Shown here: one piece after another, positions 35,984 through 44,576 of the stretch | Position numbering within the stretch: position 1 is the first letter of the stretch | Layout: the number at the start of each line of letters is the position of its first letter | DNA from: Chloroflexota bacterium | GTDB taxonomy: Bacteria > Chloroflexota > Limnocylindria > Limnocylindrales > CSP1-4 | Reading direction: 5' to 3' | NCBI GenBank assembly: GCA_021785175.1 | Contig: JAJYGH010000009.1 | Span: 1 to 50,101 of the forward strand | DNA length: 50,101 bases | Notes under the pieces: generated by a model | What the model was told of the DNA's origin: nothing | Databases searched by the model: none | The model's input: the letters and a program-made list of their open reading frames with translations, nothing else | Made by a program: the position numbers and the translations under genes

Positions 35984-37690
35984 TCACGGCTCGAGGAGCC
36001 GCGAGACGGAGAGCACCTGGTGCAGCACGAACTGACCGTCCGTCGCAGGGTCGGTCAGGTTCGGCTGGGCGTCGTTCAGCACGACCGTCGGGATGAGGCG
36101 GACCTGGGCGAGCCGCGTGCCGACGAACGTCAGCATGGTCATCACGGCCTCCTGCGTCTGGCGGCTCCAGCTCTGCCCGAACCAGAAGTTGCCCTGGCTC
36201 GCGGTCACCAGCCGGTACCCGGCGTCGCCGCCGGGCGTGATCGAGAGCGCGCCGGCCCAGTGGAAGTCCGCGCCGATGATCTCGTCCGCGCCGGCGGCCG
36301 CGAGCTGCGCGGCAAGCCGGTCCTGGAACGCCGTGAACGCCGCCCGGTACTCGACCGAGCTCCACTGCGGCAGCGCGAACACGACCTGGGCGCCCTGCGC
36401 CCGCGCGGCCGAGATCGCGATCCGGGCGTCTGCGGGCGTCAACGGGGCGACGCCCGCGCTCGTCGCGGTCGCGCTGGCCGACCCGCCGATCGCGTCGAAC
36501 CCGACGAACCCGAACCGGATGCCCCGGACGTCGAGCACGGCCGGCCGGAGCGCCTGCGTGAGGTCCGCCCCGCCTCCGACTGCCCTGATCCCGTTCGCCG
36601 CGAACGCCTTCACCGTGTAGGGCACGGCGGCGAGCCCGGGGTTCGTGTTGTGGTCGGCGGCGATCGTCGCGACGTCGAACCCGGCCTTCGCCATCAGCGG
36701 CGCGACCTTCGGGTCGATCGTGAAGTCGGTGCCGCTGTCGTGCTGCGTGAAGTTCGGCGTCATCGAGCACTCGAAGTCGCTCACGGCCACGTCCGCGTCC
36801 CGGATCAGCGCCCACATTGCGCCCGCGTGGTCGGTCCGCTCGGCATCGACCACCCACCACCCGAACTGCGGGTCCCAGTGCCTGCCCGTGTACCGGGCCG
36901 TCCCCGCCTGGAGCAGCCAGTCCCAGCCCCTGCCGCGCACGTTCGTCTGGTAGCTGACCCCGCGGTCGGGGCAGTTGACGCCGGTCGTCAGCACGACCCG
37001 GACGTTCGAGGAGTCGTACGCCGTCCAGGCCGCCGGCCAGCCGGGTGGCACGGGGATCGACAGCGGGTACGGCGCCGTCCGGGCGGGCGTCTCGCCGAAC
37101 GGGTCGGCGACGCCGATGGGCACCACGCGCACGGCCGGCGTCACGAGGCCGGGCGGCATCAGGGCGAGCGCAGTCGATGAGGACGGCAGCCGGGCCGTGA
37201 TCGTGGTCGCTGGGACGCAGGGCGCCGGCGAGGCGGCGGACGAGGGGACGGCAGCGCCGGACGCGGCCCCCACCCCGAGAGCGGAGGCGACCGCGGCCTC
37301 GGCCCCGCACGGCACGAGCAGCGAGCCGCTCGAGAGGGCCGTCGCGAGGGTACCCGCCGTCACGGAGTCGATGCGGTAGTTGGCGAAGCCCGTGACGACC
37401 GCGAGCGGAAGGCGGCCGGCCGATGGCTGCCCCGACGCCGCGGGCTGTCCGGGAGTCCCCGGCGCACCGGGCGCGCTCGGACTCGCCCCGGCCGGCTGCC
37501 CGGGACCCGCGGGAAGCCCCGATTGGCCCTGCGGCGACGCGATCGGAGCCGACGACTGCGCTGGCGCGCGAGGCGTGGCGATCGTCCTCGACGGGGTCGT
37601 CGACGAGGCGCACGAGGACGCGACGAGCGCCACGGCGAGCGGCAGCGCGAGCCCCCGGGCGGGAAGCCGGTGGCTGCGCCGGCCCGGCAT
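35984..37690 (-). CDS. CapA/PgsA-like lipoprotein (metallophosphatase-fold)
   Basis: 568 residues. A lipoprotein signal is visible at residues 8-27 (LPARGLALPLAVALVASSC, lipobox-like ASSC), followed by a Pro/Ala/Gly/Ser linker to ~95. A middle region (about 95-245) has alternating strands and no family I recognise. The C-terminal ~310 residues match CapA (PGA_cap). They include DADVAVSDFECSM, FTIDPKVAPLMAKAGFDVATIAADHNTNPG, FGFVGFDAIG, QWSSVEYRAAFTAFQDRLAAQLAAAGADEIIGADFHWAGAL and SQGNFWFGQSWSRQTQEA. These proteins help make or export surface polymers, or act as phosphoesterases. The ATG overlaps the fabF stop (ATGA), an odd coupling of a surface lipoprotein to fatty-acid synthesis. Confidence 0.85.
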   Translation of the reverse strand: MPGRRSHRLPARGLALPLAVALVASSCASSTTPSRTIATPRAPAQSSAPIASPQGQSGLPAGPGQPAGASPSAPGAPGTPGQPAASGQPSAGRLPLAVVTGFANYRIDSVTAGTLATALSSGSLLVPCGAEAAVASALGVGAASGAAVPSSAASPAPCVPATTITARLPSSSTALALMPPGLVTPAVRVVPIGVADPFGETPARTAPYPLSIPVPPGWPAAWTAYDSSNVRVVLTTGVNCPDRGVSYQTNVRGRGWDWLLQAGTARYTGRHWDPQFGWWVVDAERTDHAGAMWALIRDADVAVSDFECSMTPNFTQHDSGTDFTIDPKVAPLMAKAGFDVATIAADHNTNPGLAAVPYTVKAFAANGIRAVGGGADLTQALRPAVLDVRGIRFGFVGFDAIGGSASATATSAGVAPLTPADARIAISAARAQGAQVVFALPQWSSVEYRAAFTAFQDRLAAQLAAAGADEIIGADFHWAGALSITPGGDAGYRLVTASQGNFWFGQSWSRQTQEAVMTMLTFVGTRLAQVRLIPTVVLNDAQPNLTDPATDGQFVLHQVLSVSRLLEP

Positions 37691-38958
37691 CAGCCTTCGA
37701 ACCGCCGGAACACGGCCACGGCGTTCTGCCCGCCGAACCCGAACCCGTTCGCGATCGCGGTGTCGACGCGTGCCTTCCGTGGCGTCAGCGGCGTGTAGTC
37801 GAGGTCGCACTCCGGATCGGGGTCGTGCAGGTTCGCCGTCGGCGGGATGATGCCCTCGCAGATCGAGGACACGGCGACGATCGCGTTGGCGACGCCGGCC
37901 GCGCCGAGCAGGTGCCCGATCATCGACTTCGGTGAGGAGATCGCGACCCGGTGGGCGTGCTCGCCGAACGTCGTCTTGATCGCGCGCGTCTCGGTGACGT
38001 CGTTGAGCGGCGTCGACGTGCCGTGGGCGACGATGAGGTCGACGTCCCTGGGCCCGATGCCGGCGTTGCGGAGCGCGAGCGACATGGCGCGGGCAGCCCC
38101 CCGACCGGTCGGCTCCGGTGCGCTGATGTGGAACGCGTCGGCGGTGAGCGCCGATCCGATGACCTCGGCGCGGATCCGGGCGCCCCGCTCCATCGCGTGC
38201 GCCGCGGACTCCAGGACCACGACGCCTGCGCCCTCCCCGAACAGGAAGCCGTCGCGGGTCCGGTCGAACGGCCGCGAGGCGTGCTGCGGGTCGTCGTTGC
38301 GCTTCGACAGCGCGCCCATGTTGCCGAGCGCCGCGAATGCGACCGGGAGGAGCGGCGCCTCGCTGCCACCTGTCAGGACGACGTCGCACTCCCCGTCCTG
38401 GATCATGCGGAGCGCATCGTGGAACGCGATGACGGAGCTCGCGCACGCCGCGACCTGGGTCACGACGGGGCCGGTCAGCCCGTAGCGCATCGAGACCATG
38501 CACGCGCCCATCGACCCGGACAGGGCAGGGATCGCGAACGGACTGACCTGCCCCGGCCCCTTCTGCTCGAGGGCGTGCGTGCCGTCGACCATCTGCTCGA
38601 GACCGCCGCCGCCGGTGTTGATCGCGACGGCGACGCGGTCCCGCCGTTCCGCCGACCACGTCGAGAAGTCGAGGCCGGCGTCCTGCACGGCCTCCTGCGC
38701 CGCCGCCATCGCGAAGTGGATGAAGCGGCTCATCCGCCGGGCCATCTTGCGGTCCATCGCGGTCGTCGGGTCGAAGTCCTTGACCTCGGCCGCGATGCGC
38801 ACGTCGAAGCCGGTCGCGTCGAACGACGTGATGGGGCCGCCACCGTTGACGGCGCCGAGCAGGCTGCGCCAGTAGGTCGGGTAGTCGTTGCCGATGGGCG
38901 TGACGGCGCCCATGCCCGTGACGACGGCGCGGCGCGCGGGATCTGGGCTGGGGGGCAT
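37690..38958 (-). CDS. fabF: 3-oxoacyl-ACP synthase II (KAS II), copy 1
   Basis: A 422-residue condensing enzyme of fatty-acid elongation. The nucleophile is in VAACASSVIAFHDA, with the two histidines in VAHGTSTPLNDV and SPKSMIGHLLGAAGV; the C-terminal gate NGFGFGGQNAVAVF is typical. The start MPPSPDPARRAVVTGMGAVTPIGND has AGGAGG upstream. A second KAS II gene lies 1.1 kb away with an MpaB-like gene between them. Two KAS II copies are common where one handles unusual chain lengths. No acpP, fabG or fabZ is in the window. Confidence 0.93.
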   Translation of the reverse strand: MPPSPDPARRAVVTGMGAVTPIGNDYPTYWRSLLGAVNGGGPITSFDATGFDVRIAAEVKDFDPTTAMDRKMARRMSRFIHFAMAAAQEAVQDAGLDFSTWSAERRDRVAVAINTGGGGLEQMVDGTHALEQKGPGQVSPFAIPALSGSMGACMVSMRYGLTGPVVTQVAACASSVIAFHDALRMIQDGECDVVLTGGSEAPLLPVAFAALGNMGALSKRNDDPQHASRPFDRTRDGFLFGEGAGVVVLESAAHAMERGARIRAEVIGSALTADAFHISAPEPTGRGAARAMSLALRNAGIGPRDVDLIVAHGTSTPLNDVTETRAIKTTFGEHAHRVAISSPKSMIGHLLGAAGVANAIVAVSSICEGIIPPTANLHDPDPECDLDYTPLTPRKARVDTAIANGFGFGGQNAVAVFRRFEG

Positions 38959-39015
38959 CGGTCCTCCTGGGGTCGGGTCGGTCGGGACCTCTCGGTCAGG
39001 CCGTCTCGATTGCGG

Positions 39016-39870
39016 TCACGTCTCGATTGTAGTCGCGCGCATCCGGCGGTCGGCGGCCCTCGCCTGCGGCATCCAGCGCCACGAGCGGGGGAGGGTGTGG
39101 CCCCAGAAGGCGAACGTCGAGCGGAGCCATCGCGCCACCGCCTCCCGCTCGGACGTCCAGGGGATCCCGTACTCCTCGCGGACGCGCGTCGGGAGGAGCG
39201 CGATGGCAGGCCACATGAGCCAGTCGTAGAGCACCGGCGGGAGTGGCCCCACCGGCGGGTGCAGGATCGTCGGGATCAGCGACAGGGCCGTGGGCGTGAC
39301 GCGCACCGGTCCGTCGGGTGCGAGCATCGAGTTCCAGTACCGGTCGAACGCCTCGATGTCCTGCGGCAGCAGCGAGTCGGGGATGCCGAACGCCCGCCCG
39401 ACCGGCAGCGTCTCCCGGTAGAAGGCTGCCCTCCGCTCGGCTGACAGCGGCTCGTACCACGCGTCGTAGACTGTCATGGTCGACTCGACGAGCGTCGCGT
39501 GCACCCACAGCGACAGCTCCGGCTCCCGGGCCCGGTACTCGCTGGCGCCCGTCACGTCGCGCGCGACGGGATCGCGCACCGGCCCCCGGACGGACACGTG
39601 CAGCCGGTTCAGCCGCGCGATCTCGCCGGTCCCGGCCGACCGCGACCCGTACACGATCCGGAGATAGCTCGTCAGCGTCCCGTGGAGCCGGCCCCACGGG
39701 TCCTGCCGGAAGGTGCTGTGCTGGTCGACGCCCTCGGCCACGAGCGGATGCGCGAGCTGGAGCAGCAGGGCCCGCGGGCCCGCCCCGAGCAGCAGGAACG
39801 CCTCGCGGTTCAGGCGCCACGCCTCGCTCCTCGGCCCGTACAGCCCTCGGGCCTCGTGGTCCTTGGTCAC
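39016..39870 (-). CDS. MpaB-like / DUF2236 oxygenase-family protein
   Basis: 284 residues from GTG 39870; an upstream in-frame GTG at 39966 would add 32 residues. Neither has a convincing ribosome site, so the start is uncertain. The family (ER-bound oxygenase mpaB/latex-clearing-protein fold, all-helical, heme-binding in characterised members) is recognised from AWRLNREAFLLLGAGPRALLLQLAHPLVAEGVDQHS, with candidate ligand histidines. Further matches are DPWGRLHGTLTSYLRIVYGS, WVHATLVESTMTVYDAWYEPLS and FDRYWNSML. It sits between the two KAS II genes, so it may act on lipid or isoprenoid chains; this is only inference from context. Confidence 0.8.
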   Translation of the reverse strand: MTKDHEARGLYGPRSEAWRLNREAFLLLGAGPRALLLQLAHPLVAEGVDQHSTFRQDPWGRLHGTLTSYLRIVYGSRSAGTGEIARLNRLHVSVRGPVRDPVARDVTGASEYRAREPELSLWVHATLVESTMTVYDAWYEPLSAERRAAFYRETLPVGRAFGIPDSLLPQDIEAFDRYWNSMLAPDGPVRVTPTALSLIPTILHPPVGPLPPVLYDWLMWPAIALLPTRVREEYGIPWTSEREAVARWLRSTFAFWGHTLPRSWRWMPQARAADRRMRATTIET

Positions 39871-40018
39871 CCTTGCGCGACGCGAGGCGGGCGGGACGTT
39901 CTCCGCTCCCGCCGAACGAATAGCCCCGTTTCGCGGCGACGAGGACGGGTGGAGGGACGGTCGCACCGCCCGAGCGGAGCGGAAAGGGCGGTCGACCTCT
40001 CGCCAGGACCCGTCATCC

Positions 40019-41281
40019 TCACTCGCCGTCGAACCGCTTGAAGATCACGGCACCGTTGTGGCCGCCGAGGCCGACGTTCGCCGACATCCCGTAGCGCAGC
40101 TCGCGTGGCCGCGAGACCGGCGAGATGTCGAGCTGGATCTGCGGATCGGGGTCGCGATAGTTGATGGTCGGCGGGACCATCTGGTGGTAGACGCTGAGGA
40201 CGGTCGCGAGCCCCTCGAAGGATCCCGCGGCGCCCATCATGTGGCCGGTCATCGACTTCGTCGCGCTGATCGCGATCTCGCCCGCGCGCTCGCCGAACAC
40301 GCGGTGGATCGCCTGTGCCTCGGCAAGGTCCCCGACCGGTGTCGAGGTTCCGTGCGGGTTGATCATGTCGATCTCGTCCGCCGGGACCCCGCGGCGGTCG
40401 AGCGCCATCTGCATCGCCCGGGCGACGCCGTCGCCACCCTCGATCGGCTGGATGAGGTCCCACGCGTCGTTCGTCGACCCGTAGCCGACCACCTCGGCGT
40501 AGATCTTCGCGCCGCGCGCCTTCGCGAGCTCCATGTCCTCGATCATGAGCGCCGCGGCGCCCTCGCCGAGGATGAACCCGTTGCGGGTCAGGTCGAACGG
40601 GCGCGACACGGTCTGGATCGGCTCGCCGGGACGCGGGGAGCCGATCCCCCGCATGTTGCCAAAGCCGACCCACACCATCTCGTAGATCGGCGATTCCGTC
40701 GACCCGGCGATGATCGCCGTGCAGTCGCCGCGGCGGATCGCCTCGGCCGCCTCGCCGACCGCGTGCGTGCCCGTCGAGCACGCCGTCACGACCGCCATGT
40801 TGTGGCCGCGGATGCCCGTCTCGATCGCGATCTGGCCGGACGCGGTGTCGACGAGCATGTTCGCGATGAAGAACGGGCTGACGAGGCGGGCGCCCTTCGT
40901 GTCCCAGATCTGCTTGTTGTCCATCATGAGCTTGGGCTCGCCGGCGCCCGACGCGAAGATGATCCCGAGGTCGTCGCGGTTCTGTGCGGTGACCTGGATC
41001 CCCGAGTCCGCCAGCGCCTGCTTTGCAGCGGCAACGCCGAACTGCACGTTCAGGCCCGTCCGCCGCGCGGCCTTGAAGTCCATCCACTCGCGCGCGTCGA
41101 AACCCTTGACCTCGCCTGCCACGTTCGACTCGTAGCCTGACGCGTCGAATCGGGTGATGGGTGCGAGCCCGCTGCAGCCTGCCACGAGGTTGCTCCACAC
41201 CGTCCCGATGTCGTTGCCGATGGGGCTCACGGTCCCCAGTCCGGTCACCGCGATCCGGCGGTCGTAGTCAGGTCGACGCAT
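40019..41281 (-). CDS. fabF: 3-oxoacyl-ACP synthase II (KAS II), copy 2
   Basis: 420 residues. The catalytic Cys is in AVVTACSTGTHAVGEAAEA; the histidines are in NPHGTSTPVGDLAEA and TKSMTGHMMGAAGSFEG; the C terminus has YGMSANVGLGGHNGAVIFKRF. It starts MRRPDYDRRIAVTGLGTVSPIGND with GGAGAAG upstream and lies 51 bp after fabD, so fabD-fabF form an operon. It is clearly diverged from copy 1, for example in the acyl-pocket regions, so the two probably differ in substrate. Confidence 0.94.
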   Translation of the reverse strand: MRRPDYDRRIAVTGLGTVSPIGNDIGTVWSNLVAGCSGLAPITRFDASGYESNVAGEVKGFDAREWMDFKAARRTGLNVQFGVAAAKQALADSGIQVTAQNRDDLGIIFASGAGEPKLMMDNKQIWDTKGARLVSPFFIANMLVDTASGQIAIETGIRGHNMAVVTACSTGTHAVGEAAEAIRRGDCTAIIAGSTESPIYEMVWVGFGNMRGIGSPRPGEPIQTVSRPFDLTRNGFILGEGAAALMIEDMELAKARGAKIYAEVVGYGSTNDAWDLIQPIEGGDGVARAMQMALDRRGVPADEIDMINPHGTSTPVGDLAEAQAIHRVFGERAGEIAISATKSMTGHMMGAAGSFEGLATVLSVYHQMVPPTINYRDPDPQIQLDISPVSRPRELRYGMSANVGLGGHNGAVIFKRFDGE

Positions 41282-41332
41282 GGCGCGAGCTTCTCCTCGA
41301 GTTTGCTTGGGGGGTGGGCAGACGAGTGACGG

Positions 41333-42358
41333 TCATGCAGTGGGCGGTCGGAGGGAAGGCGAAGCCGTCGCCGCACCGCTGGATGACGTCGGGGACAACG
41401 CCTCGACGACGGCGTCGAAGGCGAGCCGGCCGGGCGCGTCGGCCTCGTCGAGCGCGATCGCCTCGGCATCGGCAACGATGCGGCGGACGAGCCCGGTCAG
41501 GACGCGGCCGGGCCCGACCTCGACGAACGTCATCACGCCGGCATCGGACATCGTGCGGACCGCGGCGATCCAGTCGACCCCGGTGGTCAGGTGCTCGACG
41601 AGCTCCGCGCGACACGCCTCGCCGGTCGTCAGGAGGCGGGCATCCGCGTTGGCGAGGAGCGGCACGGACGGGTCGCGGAACTCCACGTCGGCGAGCACCG
41701 CGCGCATCCCGGCCGCAGCCTCGGCCATCAGCGCCGAGTGGGCGGCGACGCTCACGGGCAGGACCACGGCTCGACGCGCCCCGAGGCTCTTCGCGGCGGC
41801 GACGGCAGCGTCGATCGCGGCCCGCTCGCCGCTCACGACGACCTGGCCCGGCGAGTTCCGGTTCGCGACCGTGAAGGCGCCTGCCTCGCTCGCGGTCGTC
41901 TCGAGCTCGGGCAGCCGCGCGTCGTCGAGCCCGATGATCGCCGCCATGGCGCCGTCCCGTCCGGACCCGGAGGCCTGCATGAACCGGCCGCGCTCGCGCA
42001 CCAGCCGGACGCCGTCCGCGAGTGAGAGGACTCCGGCGGCGACCATCGCGCTGTACTGGCCCATCGAGTGCCCGGCGACGAACGCCGGCTCGAGGGGTGG
42101 GCGGCCGTCGGCCGCGAGCCGCTCCTCGAGCGCGCGGAGGTAGGCGATCGACGTCGTGACGAGTGCGGGCTGGGCGTTCTCCGTGAGGTCGAGGTCGGCG
42201 GCGTCGCCCGACCAGGTGAGCGTCGAGATCGGACGTTCGAGCGAGGCGTCGGCCTCTGCGAAGACGTCGGCCGCGGCCGCGGAAACGTCCGCCAGTGCCT
42301 TGCCCATCCCGACGTACTGCGATCCCTGGCCCGGGAAGACGAACGCGACCCTGCCCAT
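41333..42358 (-). CDS. fabD: Malonyl-CoA:ACP transacylase
   Basis: A 341-residue enzyme that loads malonyl groups onto acyl carrier protein. The N terminus MGRVAFVFPGQGSQYVGMGKAL carries the oxyanion-loop motif GQGSQ. The nucleophile is in AGHSMGQYSAMVAAGVLS, the malonate-binding arginine is in VRERGRFMQ, and the catalytic His is in LPVSVAAHSALM. The C-terminal TFVEVGPGRVLTGLVRRI is typical. GGGAGG precedes the ATG. It heads the fab block and is divergent from a MarR regulator that may control it. The last ~35 residues are a variable tail. Confidence 0.95.
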   Translation of the reverse strand: MGRVAFVFPGQGSQYVGMGKALADVSAAAADVFAEADASLERPISTLTWSGDAADLDLTENAQPALVTTSIAYLRALEERLAADGRPPLEPAFVAGHSMGQYSAMVAAGVLSLADGVRLVRERGRFMQASGSGRDGAMAAIIGLDDARLPELETTASEAGAFTVANRNSPGQVVVSGERAAIDAAVAAAKSLGARRAVVLPVSVAAHSALMAEAAAGMRAVLADVEFRDPSVPLLANADARLLTTGEACRAELVEHLTTGVDWIAAVRTMSDAGVMTFVEVGPGRVLTGLVRRIVADAEAIALDEADAPGRLAFDAVVEALSPTSSSGAATASPSLRPPTA

Positions 42359-42465
42359 GGACCTCCCTCTGGCGCACACGGCCGGCGGCGCGGGGGGCGC
42401 GGCGCAACGATCGACGGCATGCGGCCCCACGGTAGCAGCCGTTCGGGGGCGTCGCGGCGATTCGT

Positions 42466-42479
42466 GTGCACGCCTGCAC
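42466..42479. promoter_or_regulatory. Candidate MarR operator between fabD and the regulator gene
   Basis: GTGCA (42466-42470), CGCC, TGCAC (42475-42479) is a 14-bp palindrome in the 151-bp divergent gap. It lies 18 bp upstream of the regulator's -10 box (42497-42502). It fits a MarR-type site by size and place, but binding is inferred. Confidence 0.35.
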
Positions 42480-42496
42480 GCATCAGGGGTCGTGCG

Positions 42497-42502
42497 TATG
42501 CT
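42497..42502 (+). promoter_or_regulatory. -10 box TATGCT, leaderless promoter of the MarR gene
   Basis: TATGCT ends 7 nt before ATG 42510 (gap GCCGCCG). The ATG inside the box (42498) is therefore unlikely to be the start. Confidence 0.5.
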
Positions 42503-42509
42503 GCCGCCG

Positions 42510-43076
42510 ATGGACCAGGGACGACCGCAACGGGCGCCGCAGCGCCCGGACGCCGCGAGCACCGTCGACCGGCTGCTGAGCCAGGTCGTCGAGGCGGCGG
42601 GCGCCGAGCTGCAGAATCCGCGCCAGCTGTCCGACCGGATCGCGATGGGTCGGGCGCTGTGGCGGGAGCTCGTGATCGGGTTCGCGGCGCAGCTCGCCGA
42701 GCTCGGGCTCGGCTTCACGCAGCTCGCGGCGATGTACGCCGTCAGCGGGACCGTGACGCTGACCGTCGGCGAGCTGTCCGGCTATCTCGGCCGCTCGGCG
42801 TCGGCGACGAGCCGGATCGTGTCGGGGCTCGAGCGCCAGGGACTGATGGTTCGCCACGAGGAGCAGGCCGACCGGCGCGAGCGGACGGTGGCGCTGACCG
42901 AGGCGGGCGTGACGCTGCTCGGCCAGATCGACCGCGGCCGCGCGGAGCAGTTCCTGGCCGTCGTGCGGCCACTGCCGCCGCCCGAGCGCGCGCTCGTGGC
43001 GATGGGCGTTGCCGCGCTCGCCGACCGGGCCATCACGCGGCGCGGCAAGCTCATCAAGGCGGGACCGGGAGAGTAG
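42510..43076 (+). CDS. MarR-family winged-helix regulator
   Basis: 188 residues with a long N-terminal helical segment (STVDRLLSQVVEAAGAELQNPRQLSDRIAMGRALW). The wHTH follows: GFTQLAAMYAVSGTVTLTVGELSGYLGRSASATSRIVSGLERQGLMVRHEEQADRRERTVALTEAGVTLL, which includes the MarR wing DxR.R..ALT. It is larger than a minimal MarR protein (~140 residues) by its N-terminal arm. It is divergent from fabD, so it may act like FabT-type regulators of fatty-acid genes. No effector pocket can be assigned. The start is placed by the -10 spacing. Confidence 0.85.
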   Translation: MDQGRPQRAPQRPDAASTVDRLLSQVVEAAGAELQNPRQLSDRIAMGRALWRELVIGFAAQLAELGLGFTQLAAMYAVSGTVTLTVGELSGYLGRSASATSRIVSGLERQGLMVRHEEQADRRERTVALTEAGVTLLGQIDRGRAEQFLAVVRPLPPPERALVAMGVAALADRAITRRGKLIKAGPGE

Positions 43077-43192
43077 GCGCGGGCCCGCCGACCGACCCGC
43101 GGGCCCCGACCGACCCGCGACGGCCGGTCGACCCATGCGCGCCTGAGCGCTCGGTGGATTCGAGGTCGCGACCGAGGGTGGGATTCGCTCCG

Positions 43193-43753
43193 TCATCTCC
43201 CGTCATCGCGCTCCCCCAGCCCGCCGCCGTCGCTCCGGGTTGGCGTCGCCCCGGCCGCGGAACCCGATGCGTCGCCGGCCGCTTCCCACTCGACGGCACG
43301 CGTCACGGCGATGCGGATGACCGGCAGACGTTCGAGCGCGTGCGATGCGTACTGCGGATACCGGGCGCGAAGTGCGACAACCGCTCTCGCGTGCTCGCGT
43401 TCGTTCTCGCCGGACGCGCCTGTCTCACGGGGTGGCTCGAGCAGCGTCGCCTCTCCCTCGAGCCGCAGCCACGCGAGCCGCGACCAGTCCTCGTCCCAGC
43501 GGTCGGCGAGGACGGCAACGGTCGGGTTCGAGAGGATGTCGCGGACTCGGGCCAGCCTCCCAGCGCCCTCCGAGCGTTTCGGCTTCTCGTCGATCGGGGT
43601 CCACACGACGTCGGCCGGCGGCGGCGAAACCGCGAAGCAGACCGGCACGGGCCGCAGCCGCCGCGAGGAACCGAGCGTGACGAGGACCGCGCGGCGGGTC
43701 TCGGCGAGCAGCGCTCGGCGGGCGGGCGTGAGGAGGGGATCGTCGGTGGTCAC
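43193..43753 (-). CDS. PPOX-class F420-dependent oxidoreductase-like protein
   Basis: 186 residues from GTG 43753, set by a CACAAT box 6 nt upstream; an ATG at 43771 would add six residues. The split-barrel flavin fold is recognised from LAETRRAVLVTLGSSRRLRPVPVCFAVSPPPADVVWTPIDEKPKR, ARVRDILSNPTVAVLADRWDEDWSRLAWLRLEGEATLL and VALRARYPQYASH. This pattern matches the TIGR03668-type F420-dependent group of the pyridoxamine oxidase superfamily. Its presence suggests that the host makes cofactor F420, although FMN binding cannot be excluded. The substrate is unknown. It is divergent from the GNAT gene, sharing a 69-bp promoter region. Confidence 0.8.
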   Translation of the reverse strand: MTTDDPLLTPARRALLAETRRAVLVTLGSSRRLRPVPVCFAVSPPPADVVWTPIDEKPKRSEGAGRLARVRDILSNPTVAVLADRWDEDWSRLAWLRLEGEATLLEPPRETGASGENEREHARAVVALRARYPQYASHALERLPVIRIAVTRAVEWEAAGDASGSAAGATPTRSDGGGLGERDDGR

Positions 43754-43759
43754 CGGCGC

Positions 43760-43765
43760 ATTGTG
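43760..43765 (-). promoter_or_regulatory. -10 box CACAAT, leaderless promoter of the PPOX gene
   Basis: On the minus strand CACAAT is followed by GCGCCG and GTG 43753, a 6-nt gap. Confidence 0.5.
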
Positions 43766-43787
43766 GTCCATCCGTCGCGGCTGCCCG

Positions 43788-43816
43788 TTGTCCCCTCGTC
43801 GGGAGTCGACGATGAT
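43788..43816 (+). promoter_or_regulatory. Promoter TTGTCC-N17-GATGAT of the GNAT gene
   Basis: -35-like TTGTCC (43788-43793), exactly 17 bp, -10-like GATGAT (43811-43816), then 6 nt to ATG 43823. It is the clearest two-box promoter of the leaderless set. Confidence 0.5.
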
Positions 43817-43822
43817 CCACGC

Positions 43823-44494
43823 ATGTCGCACCCGCTCTGGCCCCTCTTCGACCTGCGCATGTTCACGCCGCGCCTGGAGCTGCGCGTGCCGGTGGACGAC
43901 GACCTCGTCCGGCTCCTGGCCGTGGCGCGCGCCGGCATCCACGATCCGTCCGAGATGCCGTTCGCGCACCCGTGGACGGACCTTCCCAGCCCGGAGTTCG
44001 AGCGGTCCTTCGCGCAGTACCAGTGGAGTCGCCGTGGCGACTGGCGACCGGACCGGTGGAACCTCGGCCTCGGCGTGTTCCTGAAGGGCGAGCCCGGCGG
44101 CACGGCCGACCCGATCGGGATGCAGAACATGTTCGCGGCTGACTTCGCGACGCTCCGCTCGGTGTCGTCGGGATCGTGGCTCGGGCGGGAGCATCAGGGC
44201 CGGGGGATCGGCACGGAGATGCGCGGGGCGATGCTCGCGCTCGCGTTCGACGGTCTGGGCGCCTGGGTCGCTCTGAGCGAGGCGTTCACCGACAACGTCG
44301 CGTCGATCGGCGTGTCGCGTCGGCTCGGCTACGAGGAGAACGGGCGTGGCCTGATCGCCCGTCGGGGAGAACCGGCCGAGACGCTGCGGTTCCGGCTCAC
44401 GCGCGAGCGATGGGCGTCGCGACCGCGGCCGAAGATCCGGATCCAGGGGCTCGAGGCGTGCCTGGAGCTGTTCGGGATCGCGCCGACGGGCTGA
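43823..44494 (+). CDS. GNAT-family N-acetyltransferase (RimJ/RimL type)
   Basis: 223 residues. The GNAT core is visible: TPRLELRVPVDDDLVRLLAVAR, LGVFLKGEPGGTADPIGMQNMFAADFATLRSVSSGSWLGREHQGRGIGTEMRGAMLALAFDGLGAWVALSEAFTDNVASIGVSRRLGYEENG. QGRGIGTE is the acetyl-CoA pyrophosphate loop and NVASIGVSRRLGY the fourth motif. The group acetylates protein N termini, antibiotics or small molecules; which one applies here is unknown. It is translated from a probable leaderless mRNA and is divergent from the PPOX gene. Confidence 0.88.
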   Translation: MSHPLWPLFDLRMFTPRLELRVPVDDDLVRLLAVARAGIHDPSEMPFAHPWTDLPSPEFERSFAQYQWSRRGDWRPDRWNLGLGVFLKGEPGGTADPIGMQNMFAADFATLRSVSSGSWLGREHQGRGIGTEMRGAMLALAFDGLGAWVALSEAFTDNVASIGVSRRLGYEENGRGLIARRGEPAETLRFRLTRERWASRPRPKIRIQGLEACLELFGIAPTG

Positions 44495-44498
44495 TCGA

Positions 44499-44576
44499 GG
44501 GGCGCGCGTCGACGAACCGCCGCCGGCGGCAGGCGCGCGTGCGGCTCCGCCGCGAAGCGGTGGACACGCGCGCCCC
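44499..44576. terminator. Large stem-loop between convergent GNAT and ilvD genes
   Basis: GGGGCGCGCGT (44499-44509) and ACGCGCGCCCC (44566-44576) are perfect 11-bp inverse complements. The 56-nt interior has further pairing segments such as GCGGCTCCGCCGC and CCGCCGGCGG. It begins 4 bp after the GNAT stop. It could end transcription from both sides or be a structured RNA; there is no U-run. Confidence 0.45.
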
